DNA of 64,000 nt from positions 744,001-808,000 of the forward strand of contig JAUZVC010000002.1 in the NCBI GenBank assembly GCA_031844405.1, read 5' to 3'. Positions 1 through 12,148 of this stretch are shown here, piece by piece. Numbering within the stretch: position 1 is the stretch's first letter; each line of letters begins with the position of its first letter. The position numbers and the translations under genes are program-made. This DNA comes from Knoellia sp031844405. Lineage in GTDB: Bacteria > Actinomycetota > Actinomycetes > Actinomycetales > Dermatophilaceae. The notes below the pieces were generated by a model. It was not told where the DNA came from and searched no databases. It worked only from the letters and a program-made list of their open reading frames with translations.

Positions 1-583
1 CGGCCTCCTCCAGGGCCAGCCGGTGCCGCTCTTCCCGGGCATCCCGCCGGACGAGGAGATCGGCCTCGTCCTCGACCAGCTCGTCCAGGCCGCGGTCCAG
101 AACGGCATCACGGGTCGGGTCGACCTCGGTCCGGCAGCGGGCGGTACGGCGGACGACGAGATGGCCCCGCTCCCGCCGCTCCTCCAGGAGGCCTACGACG
201 CGATCGACCGCGGTGACCTCGAGGCCGCGGTCACGGCATACGAGAAGGCCCTCGCGGCCAACCCCAAGGACCACGAGGCGGAGCTCGGTCTCGCCCAGGT
301 GCGGCTCATGCAGCGCACCGACGGCATCGACGCGCAGGCCGTGCGCGCCGCAGCCGCGGCCTCGCCGGAGGACGTCGACGCCCAGATCGCCGTCGCCGAC
401 CTCGACGTCCTCGGTGGCCACGTCGCCGACGCCTTCACCCGCCTCATCGACACCGTCAGGGCGACCGAGGGCGACGAGCGCGACCGGGCCCGCACCCACC
501 TCCTCGAGCTGTTCAACGTCGTGGGCAACCACGACGAGCGCGTGCGCAAGGGCCGCACCGCGCTCATGAACGCCCTCTTCTGA
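1..583 (+). CDS. ybbN: YbbN-type thioredoxin/TPR co-chaperone, 5' end missing
   Basis: The reading frame is open from base 2, so the gene begins before the window and only its C-terminal ~193 residues are present. The first visible residues (GQPVPLFPGIPPDEEIG) fit the end of a thioredoxin domain. They are followed by alpha-helical TPR-like sequence (AYDAIDRGDLEAAVTAYEKA, then LAANPKDHEAELGLAQVRL) and the typical YbbN ending with NVVGNHDERVRKGRTALMNALF-like residues. In the family, a thioredoxin-like domain without strong redox activity is joined to TPRs and acts as a holdase that hands clients to DnaK or GroEL. The thioredoxin active site is outside the window, so its CxxC status cannot be judged. 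The next gene starts 1 base after the stop. Identification is by the C-terminal architecture. Confidence 0.85.
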   Translation, partial: GLLQGQPVPLFPGIPPDEEIGLVLDQLVQAAVQNGITGRVDLGPAAGGTADDEMAPLPPLLQEAYDAIDRGDLEAAVTAYEKALAANPKDHEAELGLAQVRLMQRTDGIDAQAVRAAAAASPEDVDAQIAVADLDVLGGHVADAFTRLIDTVRATEGDERDRARTHLLELFNVVGNHDERVRKGRTALMNALF

Positions 584-584
584 C

Positions 585-1637
585 GTGCCGCCCAAGCTGC
601 TCGACGACCACGTCCGCTTCCGCTACCCCGCGAGCGACGACGTGGTCGCGGTGATGCTCGACTGCGATCCCGTCATCCCGGGGTCGCGCGAGCTGGCGCT
701 CGTCGACGCGCACTGGGAGCTCGCGCTGCCGCGCCCCGACCTCCAGCGCATCGAGTACCGCTTCACCGTGACCCGTTCGCTCCCCACGGGGATCGGGATG
801 GACACCGTCCTCGACCCGGACAACCCGGTGACCGTCGAGACCGCCTTCGGCTCGCGCTCGGTCATGGAGATGCCGGGGTATGCCGTCCCGTCCTGGCTGA
901 CAGCCCCGGCCGTCGCGGGGACCCTCACCCCGATGGCGCTCGAGGGCGAGACCGCCGACGACGTGCCGGTGACGGTGTGGGCGCCGGAGGGGACGGACGG
1001 GCAGCCGCTGCCGCTGCTCCTCGTCCACGACGGGCCGGAGTACGACCAGCTCGCGTCGATCGTGCAGTTCTCCGCGGCCAAGATCGCGGCGGGGGAGCTC
1101 CCGCCGCACCGGGTCGCCCTGGCCCACCCCGTCCTGCGCGACGCGTGGTACTCCGGCTCGCCGAAGTACCTGCGGACCATCGCGGGGCAGGGCATCGCGC
1201 GCCTGCACGAGCACGGGCCGATCGACGGGCCGGTCGTCGTCATGGGCGCGAGCCTCGGCGGGCTCACCGCGCTGCTCGTCGGCCTGCTCGACGTCCCCGA
1301 GATCGGCGGCGTCTTCAGCCAGTCCGGCTCGTTCTTCCAGGCCCGGCACGACGGGCAGGAGAGCGACTACAAGTACTTCGGGCGGATCTCGCGCCGTGTG
1401 CAGGAGATCATCGACACCCGCGAGGCGGACCGTCCGCTGCGGGTCGGCATGACGTGCGGGGCGCTCGAGGAGAACGCCGCCAACAACCGCGACATGGCCG
1501 CGGCCCTGCGCCGAGCCGGTCACGTCGTGACCCACACCGAGGTCGCCGACCTGCACAACTACACGGCGTGGCGCGACGCGCTGGACCCGCACCTCACCCA
1601 GGTGTTGCGCGACCTGTGGGGGGACGCGCAAGGATAG
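585..1637 (+). CDS. Alpha/beta-hydrolase esterase (enterochelin-esterase/PF00756-like)
   Basis: 350 aa, GTG start one base after the upstream stop, no signal peptide. An N-terminal beta-rich region (~1-120) precedes a hydrolase core. LLLVHDGPEY (~residues 146-155) is the oxyanion-loop strand, GASLGG (~217-222) the nucleophile elbow with its Ser, and DLHNYTAW near the C-terminus (~residues 324-331) supplies a plausible catalytic His. This layout matches enterochelin-esterase-like proteins of the esterase D superfamily. Those hydrolyse ester bonds of siderophores or acyl groups, but no siderophore genes are nearby, so the substrate is unknown. It is followed 5 bp later by a second, shorter esterase and then by an ATP-grasp enzyme, suggesting one operon and a common pathway. 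Confidence 0.8.
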   Translation: MPPKLLDDHVRFRYPASDDVVAVMLDCDPVIPGSRELALVDAHWELALPRPDLQRIEYRFTVTRSLPTGIGMDTVLDPDNPVTVETAFGSRSVMEMPGYAVPSWLTAPAVAGTLTPMALEGETADDVPVTVWAPEGTDGQPLPLLLVHDGPEYDQLASIVQFSAAKIAAGELPPHRVALAHPVLRDAWYSGSPKYLRTIAGQGIARLHEHGPIDGPVVVMGASLGGLTALLVGLLDVPEIGGVFSQSGSFFQARHDGQESDYKYFGRISRRVQEIIDTREADRPLRVGMTCGALEENAANNRDMAAALRRAGHVVTHTEVADLHNYTAWRDALDPHLTQVLRDLWGDAQG

Positions 1638-1642
1638 GGCGC

Positions 1643-2389
1643 ATGCCGCAGGCCGAGGTCCTCCTCCCCGTGCCGGGCCACGACGCCCGCCTCAGGGTGG
1701 TGCGCCACGGCCACTGGGGCCGGCCGCTGCTCGCCTTCCCCAGTGAGGGTGGGGACGCAGGAGACTTCGAGGCCAACGGCATGCTCGACGCCGTGCGGCA
1801 CCTCGTCGACGCCGGCCGGGTGAGCATCTTCGCCGTGGACTCCATGGACGGCTTCACGTGGTCCGACAACACGGTGCCGACCGACGAGCGGGCTGCCCGG
1901 CACGGCGGCTACCAGGCGTGGCTCGACGAGTCGGTGATCCCGTGGATCGCGGGCGAGACCGGCGGGACGCTCGACCTCATCACCTTCGGGGTCTCGCTCG
2001 GCGCCTACCACGCCGTCCAGTTCGCGCTCCAGCGCGCCGACGTCGCGACGCTCGCCATGGGCTTCTCCGGCAACTACGACCCGACGACGTGGAACTCGTG
2101 GGGCGACCTCGGCGACGCGACCTACTTCGCCAACCCCGCGGCATACGTGCCCAACCTCCACGGTGACCACCTCGAGTGGCTGCGGTCCCGCCTCTCGGTG
2201 CTGCTCGTCGTGGGGGAGGGTCCGTTCGAGGTGTCGCCGACGCGGGCGCTGCCGCAGACCCGCGCCTTCGCGGAGGTGTTGGGGGACAAGGGGATCCGCC
2301 ACGAGCTCGACGTCTGGGGACACGACAGTGCGCACGACTGGCCCTGGTGGCGCCGCCAGCTCGCACACCACCTGCCACGTTTCGTCTGA
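1643..2389 (+). CDS. Esterase family protein (alpha/beta-hydrolase)
   Basis: 248 aa, ATG start 5 bp after the preceding esterase. The chain starts with a short beta region (PVPGHDARLRVVRHGHWGRP), has FGVSLGAYHA (nucleophile elbow G-V-S-L-G, Ser ~118), and ends with ELDVWGHDSAHDWPWWRRQL, where a His near the C-terminus can complete the triad. The compact size and the terminal HDWPWWR motif are typical of the PF00756 esterases that bacteria carry beside ATP-grasp genes. It is cytoplasmic by the lack of a signal peptide. Two paralogous esterases in tandem suggest related but different substrates. The alternative longer reading from 977 in the same frame is a shadow of the upstream gene and was not used. 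Confidence 0.8.
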   Translation: MPQAEVLLPVPGHDARLRVVRHGHWGRPLLAFPSEGGDAGDFEANGMLDAVRHLVDAGRVSIFAVDSMDGFTWSDNTVPTDERAARHGGYQAWLDESVIPWIAGETGGTLDLITFGVSLGAYHAVQFALQRADVATLAMGFSGNYDPTTWNSWGDLGDATYFANPAAYVPNLHGDHLEWLRSRLSVLLVVGEGPFEVSPTRALPQTRAFAEVLGDKGIRHELDVWGHDSAHDWPWWRRQLAHHLPRFV

Positions 2390-2464
2390 CCCGCCACGCG
2401 GCACCCGCCGACACGACCCAGCGCACCGACCGGCCCACCACAGCACCCGACGAAGGGAACGCAC

Positions 2465-3730
2465 ATGGCACCGAAGACCGACCACCTCATCGGACTCCTG
2501 CTCGGCGCGGAGGACGACTGGCCCACCGCCTTCGAGGCGTTGGCGAGGAGGCTCGGCGTGATCCGGACGGCGGACGGTGCGGACCATCGGGTGAGCTCGG
2601 AGCGGCTGACGATCGAGCCGTTCAACCTGCGCGACCGGCCGCGTCACGACCTCGTCATCGACCGGCTCGCGCACTGGTACTACCACCCGCGTGAGTGGCT
2701 CAAGAAGGTCTCCCTCATGGACGACGTCTACCTGCTCAACAGCCCCTTCACGTTCCAGTCGATGGAGAAGCACTCCGCCTACTGCGCCCTCATGCGGCTC
2801 GGCATGCACGTGCCCGACACCGTGCTCGTGCCCTACAAGAACCCCGTCGACAACGCGCGCTGGGCCTACACGTCGAGTCGCTACAACAAGAGCTTCGACC
2901 TCGACGCCATCGCCGACGAGCTCGGCTACCCGATGTTCATGAAGCCCTTCGACGGTGGCGCCTGGCGCGGCGTCTCGATGATCAAGGACCGCGAGGCGCT
3001 CCACCACGCCTACGACGACTCGGGAGAGATGCTCATGCACCTCCAGAAGGCCGTCGACGGGTTCGAGGTCTTCGCCCGTGCGCTCACCATCGGGCCCGAG
3101 ACGATGACGATGAAGTTCCAGCCCGACGAGCCGATGCACAACCGGTATGCCGTCGAGCACGGCTTCCTCGCGGAGGAGACCGGCCGCGAGGCGGTCACCA
3201 TCGCCCAGACCGTCAACGCCTTCTTCCGGTGGGAGTTCAACTCCTGCGAGATGCTCGTGCGCGACGGCGTCGTCTATCCCATCGACTACGCCAACGCCTG
3301 TCCCGACGTCGCCGTGACCTCGCTGCACTACTACTTCCCGTGGGCGATGAAGGCACTGCTGCGCTGGTCGATCTTCTGCACCGTCACCGGCCGCAAGGCA
3401 CGAACCCAGGTCGACACCGACCCGTGGTTCGCGATTGCGGACGACGAGGGCCTCGACTACTCGGCCAAGCTCACGGCATACCAAGGTCTGGCGGACGACC
3501 ACTTCGAGACCGAGCGCTACTGGGAGTTCTGCGAGAGGTCGCTGCCGCACGTCGACGAGATGGTGCACGAGTGGGTCGGGTCCGAGGAGTTCCGGACGCT
3601 GCTCCAGACGACGATCCACCAGACCTACCCGCCGCACGAGTGGGAGAAGTTCGAGGGCCACTTCGGTGGGCTGCTCGGGATGTGGCTCAGCGACGAGCAG
3701 CACCGGCTGGGGTCGCGCGACGACGTCTGA
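2465..3730 (+). CDS. ATP-grasp domain protein (RimK/glutathione-synthetase-like fold)
   Basis: 421 aa, ATG preceded by a good ribosome binding site (GAAGGGAA). Features of the ATP-grasp fold are visible: a glycine-rich loop GYPMFMKPFDGGAWRGVSMI (~155-174) with the nucleotide-binding Lys, and a later acidic metal-binding stretch EFNSCEMLVRDGVVYPIDYANA (~258-279). ATP-grasp enzymes join a carboxylate to an amine, thiol or similar group through an acyl phosphate. The substrate here is not recognisable. The C-terminal ~120 residues are rich in aromatic residues and appear family-specific. The gene follows two esterases in the same direction (75-bp gap), an association that suggests condensation and hydrolysis of the same kind of small product. 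A palindromic element lies just downstream at 3742. Confidence 0.75.
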   Translation: MAPKTDHLIGLLLGAEDDWPTAFEALARRLGVIRTADGADHRVSSERLTIEPFNLRDRPRHDLVIDRLAHWYYHPREWLKKVSLMDDVYLLNSPFTFQSMEKHSAYCALMRLGMHVPDTVLVPYKNPVDNARWAYTSSRYNKSFDLDAIADELGYPMFMKPFDGGAWRGVSMIKDREALHHAYDDSGEMLMHLQKAVDGFEVFARALTIGPETMTMKFQPDEPMHNRYAVEHGFLAEETGREAVTIAQTVNAFFRWEFNSCEMLVRDGVVYPIDYANACPDVAVTSLHYYFPWAMKALLRWSIFCTVTGRKARTQVDTDPWFAIADDEGLDYSAKLTAYQGLADDHFETERYWEFCERSLPHVDEMVHEWVGSEEFRTLLQTTIHQTYPPHEWEKFEGHFGGLLGMWLSDEQHRLGSRDDV

Positions 3731-3741
3731 GACCCGCGCCT

Positions 3742-3814
3742 GGGCTCGCGAGCCCAAGTGCCGCTCCCGAGCCTCGTCAAGGGGGATCACGAGCGGCACG
3801 AGGGCTCGCGAGCT
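3742..3814. repeat. 73-bp nested palindromic element, copy 1 (convergent terminator position)
   Basis: The outer arms CTCGCGAGCCC (3745-3755) and GGGCTCGCGAG (3802-3812) are perfect reverse complements. The inner arms GTGCCGCTC (3758-3766) and GAGCGGCAC (3791-3799) are also perfect. A second element of the same length and layout lies at 4808-4880; both contain a GCTCCCGAGCCTCGTCAA block. Copy 1 sits between the converging ends of the ATP-grasp gene and the DUF559 gene, so it could act as a bidirectional terminator, but no T-tract follows. Confidence 0.7.
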
Positions 3815-3820
3815 CACCGT

Positions 3821-4741
3821 TCAGGCGGCGGCGAGCAGACCACGGACCCGGGCAGTAAGCGCCTCCGGCCGATCCAGGTCGCGCCACGTGACGCGGACGA
3901 CCCGGTAGCCGGCCGCCCGCAGACGGTCCTCCCGGCGCTTCTCCTGCATGAGGGCCCGCCTGCCCTCCATCCCGTCGTACTTGACCGCGCCGTCGAACTC
4001 GACGACGACGCGCTCGCCGACAAGGAAGTCGACGCGTCCGATGAAGCCGTCGGCGTCGCTGAGGGAGACCTGTGAGCGCACGTCGAACCCCGCCCCGACG
4101 AGGATGAGGCGCGTCCGCGTCTCGCCGGGTGACTCGCACGAGGGGTCCACGGCGGCGATGGCGCCGTGCGCATGGCCGGTGCGATAGCGCACCCCGAGCT
4201 CGGCCACGCTCTGGGACAGTGCACTGACCGTCGTCATCCCGCGCTGGAGCGCGGCGTCCATGGCGACGACGCCGGCCTCCACGCCGCTGCCGACAGCGGT
4301 GAGCACACACGCGTCCGGCACGCTCACGGAGGTGGCCGTGGGGTGGGAGATGAGCGCTCGCTGAGCTGCGGTAGCCACGTGGACGTGGTGTCCGGTGCGA
4401 CGCTTGCTCGTCCGCACGGCCGCGACGACATCGACGACAGAGGTGTCCACCGCAAACAACGGCAGGCCAAGGAGTGCGAGGGCGGCGTGGTGCGAGGCGA
4501 GCCACTGCGGGCGGTCGAGGAGCACCCCGCGGACCGTCAGCTTGTAGCGCTCGTGGGACGGAGCCGCCTCCCACACGGACGACTCGACGAGAAGGCCCGG
4601 CCTGATCCGGTGCAGGCCCCCGGAGCGGACCGACGCCTCGAGCACGCCCGGCGTCACGTGGGCCGCAAGGGCGAGGCGCCGTGTGACGAGCCCTCGGTGG
4701 TCGCGGGCGAGTCGGGCAAGGGAGCGGGGCAGGTGGCTCAT
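3821..4741 (-). CDS. DUF559 (Vsr-like endonuclease fold) protein with AbiEi-like N-terminus
   Basis: 306 aa from the ATG at 4741 (MSHLPRSLARLA). An upstream in-frame start would read through the palindromic repeat and was rejected. The N-terminal part (RDHRGLVTRRLALAAHVTP, then HRIRPGLLV) resembles the winged-helix domain of AbiEi-type antitoxins. The C-terminus carries the DUF559 core: GRVDFLVGERVVVEFDGAVKY (Asp and Glu of a PD-(D/E)XK-like site), then EKRREDRLRAAGYRVVRVTW. Such proteins are common and often multi-copy in actinobacteria; their function is not established. The gene is flanked on both sides by related 73-bp palindromic elements, which may mark it as part of a mobile or domesticated unit. 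No cognate toxin is adjacent. Confidence 0.75.
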   Translation of the reverse strand: MSHLPRSLARLARDHRGLVTRRLALAAHVTPGVLEASVRSGGLHRIRPGLLVESSVWEAAPSHERYKLTVRGVLLDRPQWLASHHAALALLGLPLFAVDTSVVDVVAAVRTSKRRTGHHVHVATAAQRALISHPTATSVSVPDACVLTAVGSGVEAGVVAMDAALQRGMTTVSALSQSVAELGVRYRTGHAHGAIAAVDPSCESPGETRTRLILVGAGFDVRSQVSLSDADGFIGRVDFLVGERVVVEFDGAVKYDGMEGRRALMQEKRREDRLRAAGYRVVRVTWRDLDRPEALTARVRGLLAAA

Positions 4742-4807
4742 CCGCTCAGGGTGCTCCAGATGCCGCCCGACGCCGCGGGGTTCTCCACAGGCACGCCGGG
4801 GGCAACA

Positions 4808-4880
4808 GGGCTCCCGAGCCCAACGTTTGCTCCCGAGCCTCGTCAACGAGGCTCGGGACGCGCACATGGGCTCGCGAGCC
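4808..4880. repeat. 73-bp nested palindromic element, copy 2
   Basis: Same length and block order as the element at 3742-3814. The outer arms CTCCCGAGCCC (4811-4821) and GGGCTCGCGAG (4868-4878) differ from perfect pairing by one base. The inner stem is different from copy 1: TCCCGAGCCTCGT pairs perfectly with ACGAGGCTCGGGA across a 2-nt centre (4831-4858). The element lies between the pgm stop (4898) and the DUF559 start (4741) on the minus strand, so it probably also terminates the glgE-pgm operon. Confidence 0.7.
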
Positions 4881-4897
4881 GCGACCTGCAGCGGCGG

Positions 4898-6558
<1,661 letters not shown>

Positions 6559-6562
<4 letters not shown>

Positions 6563-8934
6563 CGTTCCTGCTCCTCGATCGCCGGGGTGGGGATGGTGAC
6601 GGTCCGGTGCCGCATCTTCGACGCCGTCCCGGGCGCGGGCACGTCGTCGCGGACCGACTGCTGCGGCGCCGGAGGGCGCGCCGGCGCAGGCTCGGCGACC
6701 GGCTCCTCCACCGAGTCGGAGGTGTCCTCGCCGCCCGCCTCGACGACGGGCGCGAGGTAGAGGGCGGTGAGCCCGGCGAGCCGCACGACGACGTGGAAGG
6801 GCTGGTTGTTCCACGGCTCCTCGACGGCGTCGAGGACGAGGTCGGCCTGGCTCGGGGTGCCGTGCTGGTCGTAGCCGCTCGTGTCGAGCACGACCCGCCA
6901 CTGCCCACCCGAGGGCACGCCGACGCGCAGCCACTCCTTGGAGTCACCGCCGAAGTTGACGACGCACGCCACGACGTCGCCACCCTTGCGCGACGGCTCG
7001 GCGAAGCGGACGAAGGAGTAGGTGTTGCCGGTGTTGTCGTCGGCGTCGAGCCACTCGAACCCGGCGGGCTGGCTGTCGAGGGCCCAGAGGGCCGGGTGCT
7101 CGCGGTAGAGGCGGTTGAGCTCCTTGACGAGGTTGTGCACGCGGTAGTGCGCGGGCTGGTCGAGCAGCCACCAGTCGAGCGACCTCCCGTCGGCCCACTC
7201 GCTCGGCTGGGCGAACTCGTTGCCCATGAAGAGGAGCTGCTTGCCCGGGTGTGCCCACATGTAGGCGAGGAAGGCACGCACGGTGGCGAGCTGGTCGGTG
7301 CGGTTGCCCGGCGCCTTGTTGACGAGCGAGCCCTTGCCGTGGACGACCTCGTCGTGGCTGATCGGCAGGACGTAGTTCTCGCTGAACGCATACATCAGCG
7401 CGAACGTGAGCAGCCCGTGGTGGTGCTGTCGGTTGTAGGGGTTCTCGCCGAGGTAGCGCAGCGAGTCGTTCATCCAGCCCATGTTCCACTTGAGCCCGAA
7501 GCCGAGCCCGCCCTCGCTCGTCGCCTTGGTGACACCGGGCCACGAGGTCGACTCCTCGGCGATCGTCACGATGCCGGGGACCCGCTTGTATGCCGTGGCG
7601 TTGGTCTCCTGGAGCAGTCCGATCGCCTCGAGGTGCTCACGCCCGCCGTGGACGTTGGGCAGCCACTCGCCGTCCTTGCGCGAGTAGTCGAGGTAGAGCA
7701 TCGAGGCCACGGCGTCGACCCGCAGGCCGTCGACGTGGAACTCCTCGAGCCAGTAGAGCGCGTTGGCGACGAGGAAGTTGCGGACCTCGAGCCGTCCGAA
7801 GTCGAAGATGTGGGTGCCCCAGTCGGGCTGGTCGCCGCGCCGCGGGTCCGGGTGCTCGTAGAGCGGGAGCCCGTCGAACCGGGCCAGCGCCCACTCGTCA
7901 CGCGGGAAGTGGCCGGGCACCCAGTCGAGGATGACGCCGATCCCCGCCTGGTGCAGGGTGTCGACGAGGAACTTGAAGTCGTCGGGCGTGCCGAAACGCG
8001 AGGTCGGGGCGTAGTAGCCGGTCACCTGGTAGCCCCACGACGGCCCGTAGGGGTGCTCCATGACGGGCAGGAACTCGACGTGGGTGAAGCCGAGGTCGAC
8101 GACGTAGTTGACGAGGTGCTCGGCGAGCTCGCGGTAGGTCAGGCCCTGCCGCCACGAGCCGAGGTGCACCTCGTAGACGCTCATCGGGCCGGTGTGCGGG
8201 TTCGACTCGGCGCGCTTGGTCATCCACTCGTCGTCGCGCCAGGTGTGCCGCGCCTCGTCGACGACCGAGCCGGTGCGCGGGGGCTCCTCGGTGCGCCGGG
8301 CCATCGGGTCGGCCTTGGTGCGCACGATGTCGTCGGCGCCGCGGATCTCGTACTTGTAGACCGAGCCCTCGCCGACACCCGGCACGAAGAGCTCCCAGAC
8401 ACCGCTGCTGCCGATGAGCCGCATCGGGTGGATCCGGCCGTCCCAGCCGTTGAAGTCGCCGACGACGCGCACCGCCTTGGCCCGCGGCGCCCAGACGGCG
8501 AACGACGTTCCGCGCACCGCCCCGAGCGGGCCCGGGTACTCGTGCACCCGGGCGCCGAGCACCGTCCACAGCTGCTCGTGCCGGCCCTCGCCGACGAGGT
8601 GCAGGTCGACCTCGCCGAGCGTCGGCGCGAAGCGGTAGGGGTCGTCCTGGACGTGCTCGTAGCCGTCGCCCCAGTCGACGAGCAGCCGGTAGTCCATCGT
8701 CTCGGTCGTGCCCGGACGCACGGCCGACCACACGCCCTCGGCCTCGTGCTCGAGCGCCAGCTCCTCGCCGTCGGCGAAGCGCACCCGCACCGACGCAGCC
8801 ATCGGCCGCATCGCCCGGATGCGCAGGCCGTCGTCCTCGAGATGCTGGCCGAGCAGGTCGTGCGGCTGCTGGTGGCGCCCATGGATGAGCGCGTTGATCG
8901 CGCCGCTGACTTCGTGGGCGGGTGTCGGGGTCAC
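6559..8934 (-). CDS. glgB: 1,4-alpha-glucan branching enzyme
   Basis: 791 aa from the GTG at 8934 (MTPTPAHEVSGAIN), which overlaps the mak stop by 4 bp; the longer upstream frame runs over mak. It transfers glucan segments to form alpha-1,6 branches on the linear chains made by GlgE. N-terminal beta-sandwich modules (~1-210) precede a GH13 barrel with DGLRVDAVASML (catalytic Asp), IVTIAEEST (catalytic Glu) and PISHDEVVHGKGS (third acidic residue). The C-terminal beta domain ends in a Pro/Ala/Glu-rich tail of about 60 residues that is longer than usual and probably disordered. This is the fourth gene of the operon. The motif GTATGCCGT occurs inside it at 7588, encoded as Thr-Ala-Tyr. Confidence 0.95.
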
Positions 8935-10413
8935 GGGGTGTCCTCCTGGGAGTGGGACTGCGGGGCTGCGGCGTGCTGCTGGAACCCGGATGCGAGGCGC
9001 TCGATGGCCGCGAGGGGGATGTCGACCCACGCCGGGCGGTTGCGGACCTCGTAGACGACCTCGTACATCGCCTTGTCGAGCTCGAAGGCGGCGAGCAGGG
9101 CCGCCCGGTCGCGTGGGTCCTCGCCGGCGGTCGCGGCGTAGCCGTCGAGGAACGCCTGCTGCGCGTCCGTCACCCACTCGCGCGCCGACCCTCCGGTCTC
9201 GTGCTCGACAGCGCCACCGGCGTAGTCGAAGCTGCGGAGCATGCCGGCGATGTCGCGGATCCACTGGTCGGGCTGGACGCGCTCGGACAGCGGCCGCAGG
9301 GGCTCACCCTCGAAGTCGAGGAGGACCCACCCGCCGTCGGGCGTGTGGAGCACCTGGCCGAGGTGGTAGTCACCGTGGATCCGTTGCAGCGCAGGCCAGC
9401 TCGCGCCCTCGGCGGCGTCGAGCACCGACCCGACGGCGCCCTCGAGGTCGTGCAGCGCGCTCACCTCCGCGGCGGCCGCGGCATAGCGCAGCCGCATCCC
9501 GCCGAGGATCTCGCGAACGACCTGCGGGTCGGTGGGCGTCGTGCCGAGCGCCTCGGCGAGCGTCGCGTGCACCTCGGCCGTGGCCTCACCGAGCGCACGC
9601 GCGGGACCGCTGAAGTCCTCGCCCGAGCGCACGGCCGCGGCGGCCACGCGCCACGCGTCCTCGACCCCCGGCAGGAACTCCTGCGCGAAGGCGAAGTGCC
9701 CGTATGCCGTGCGCTCACCCTCCGCGGACGGCTCGCCCGACTCCTCGGGCTCGGGCCACTGCCCGGCGACCGAACCGACGACGGCGGGCACCCGGGTGCA
9801 GCCGGCCTCGCGCAGTGCAGACTGGAGCACGACGTCGGGGTTCTCACCGGTGGAGAGCATCCGGAAGACCTTGACGATGACCGGCACGGCGGCACCGTCG
9901 GCGTCCTCGCAGTCGAGGATGACCGAGGTGTTGGACTGCTCGCCCGAGAGCACGCGGGAGCCGGTGACGCGCACGTCACGCGACCACGCCGCACCCGGCG
10001 TCGCCACGACGGTGTCGTCGAAGGCGTCGCTCGCGGCCGTGGACTCCGCACGCACCCGGCCCTGGACGAGCTCGAGGAGCTGGCCGGCATACACGGGGTC
10101 GTGGGGGGCGTCGTAGACCCAGCGCGGTCCGAGGACCGAGTGCTCCATCCTCCCGACGAGGGCGTGCTCGGCTCCCTCGAGCGGCGCGCCGCGGTAGGTG
10201 AGCGGCACCTGGTAGACGACCGGCCGGGGTCCGGAGGCGTCGGCGACGACGAGGACCTCGACGCCCACCTCGCCCGCGGGGTCGCCGAGTCTCCACGACG
10301 TGAGGCGACGGACGTCGGGGGAGGTGCCCTTGCCGGCATACCAGCGTTGCGAGCCCATCCACGCCTGCACGAGCTCGACCTTGGTCGGCGTGAGGGTGGC
10401 GCCCTTGTGGAGC

Positions 10414-10421
<8 letters not shown>
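8931..10421 (-). CDS. mak: Maltokinase
   Basis: 496 aa. It phosphorylates maltose with ATP to give maltose-1-phosphate, the GlgE donor. The protein has an N-terminal cap domain (MGSQRWYAGKG, ~22-32) and an aminoglycoside-phosphotransferase-like kinase domain. IHGDYHLGQVLHT (~350-362) is the Brenner motif with the catalytic Asp, and WVLLDFEGEP (~367-376) is the metal-binding DFE. Length and motifs match Mak/Pep2. In some actinobacteria mak is fused to treS; here the two are separate but overlap by 8 bp (10414-10421), which supports coupled synthesis. TreS makes the maltose that Mak consumes, so their order in the operon follows the pathway. Confidence 0.94.
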
Positions 10422-12144
<1,723 letters not shown>

Positions 12145-12148
12145 GTCG

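Noticed and set aside
977..1642. Open reading upstream of and in frame with the second esterase gene
   Set aside because: It is the +1 shadow of the first esterase, with an Arg/Ala/Gly-only composition; the ATG at 1643 gives a normal esterase start.
1559..3817. Long minus-strand open frame opposite the esterase and ATP-grasp genes
   Set aside because: High-GC shadow of the plus-strand genes: Val/Arg/Glu/Gly composition, no recognisable motif and no ribosome binding site.
3821..4741. AbiE toxin-antitoxin pair
   Set aside because: Only the AbiEi-like N-terminal domain is suggested; no AbiEii-type nucleotidyltransferase gene lies next to it.
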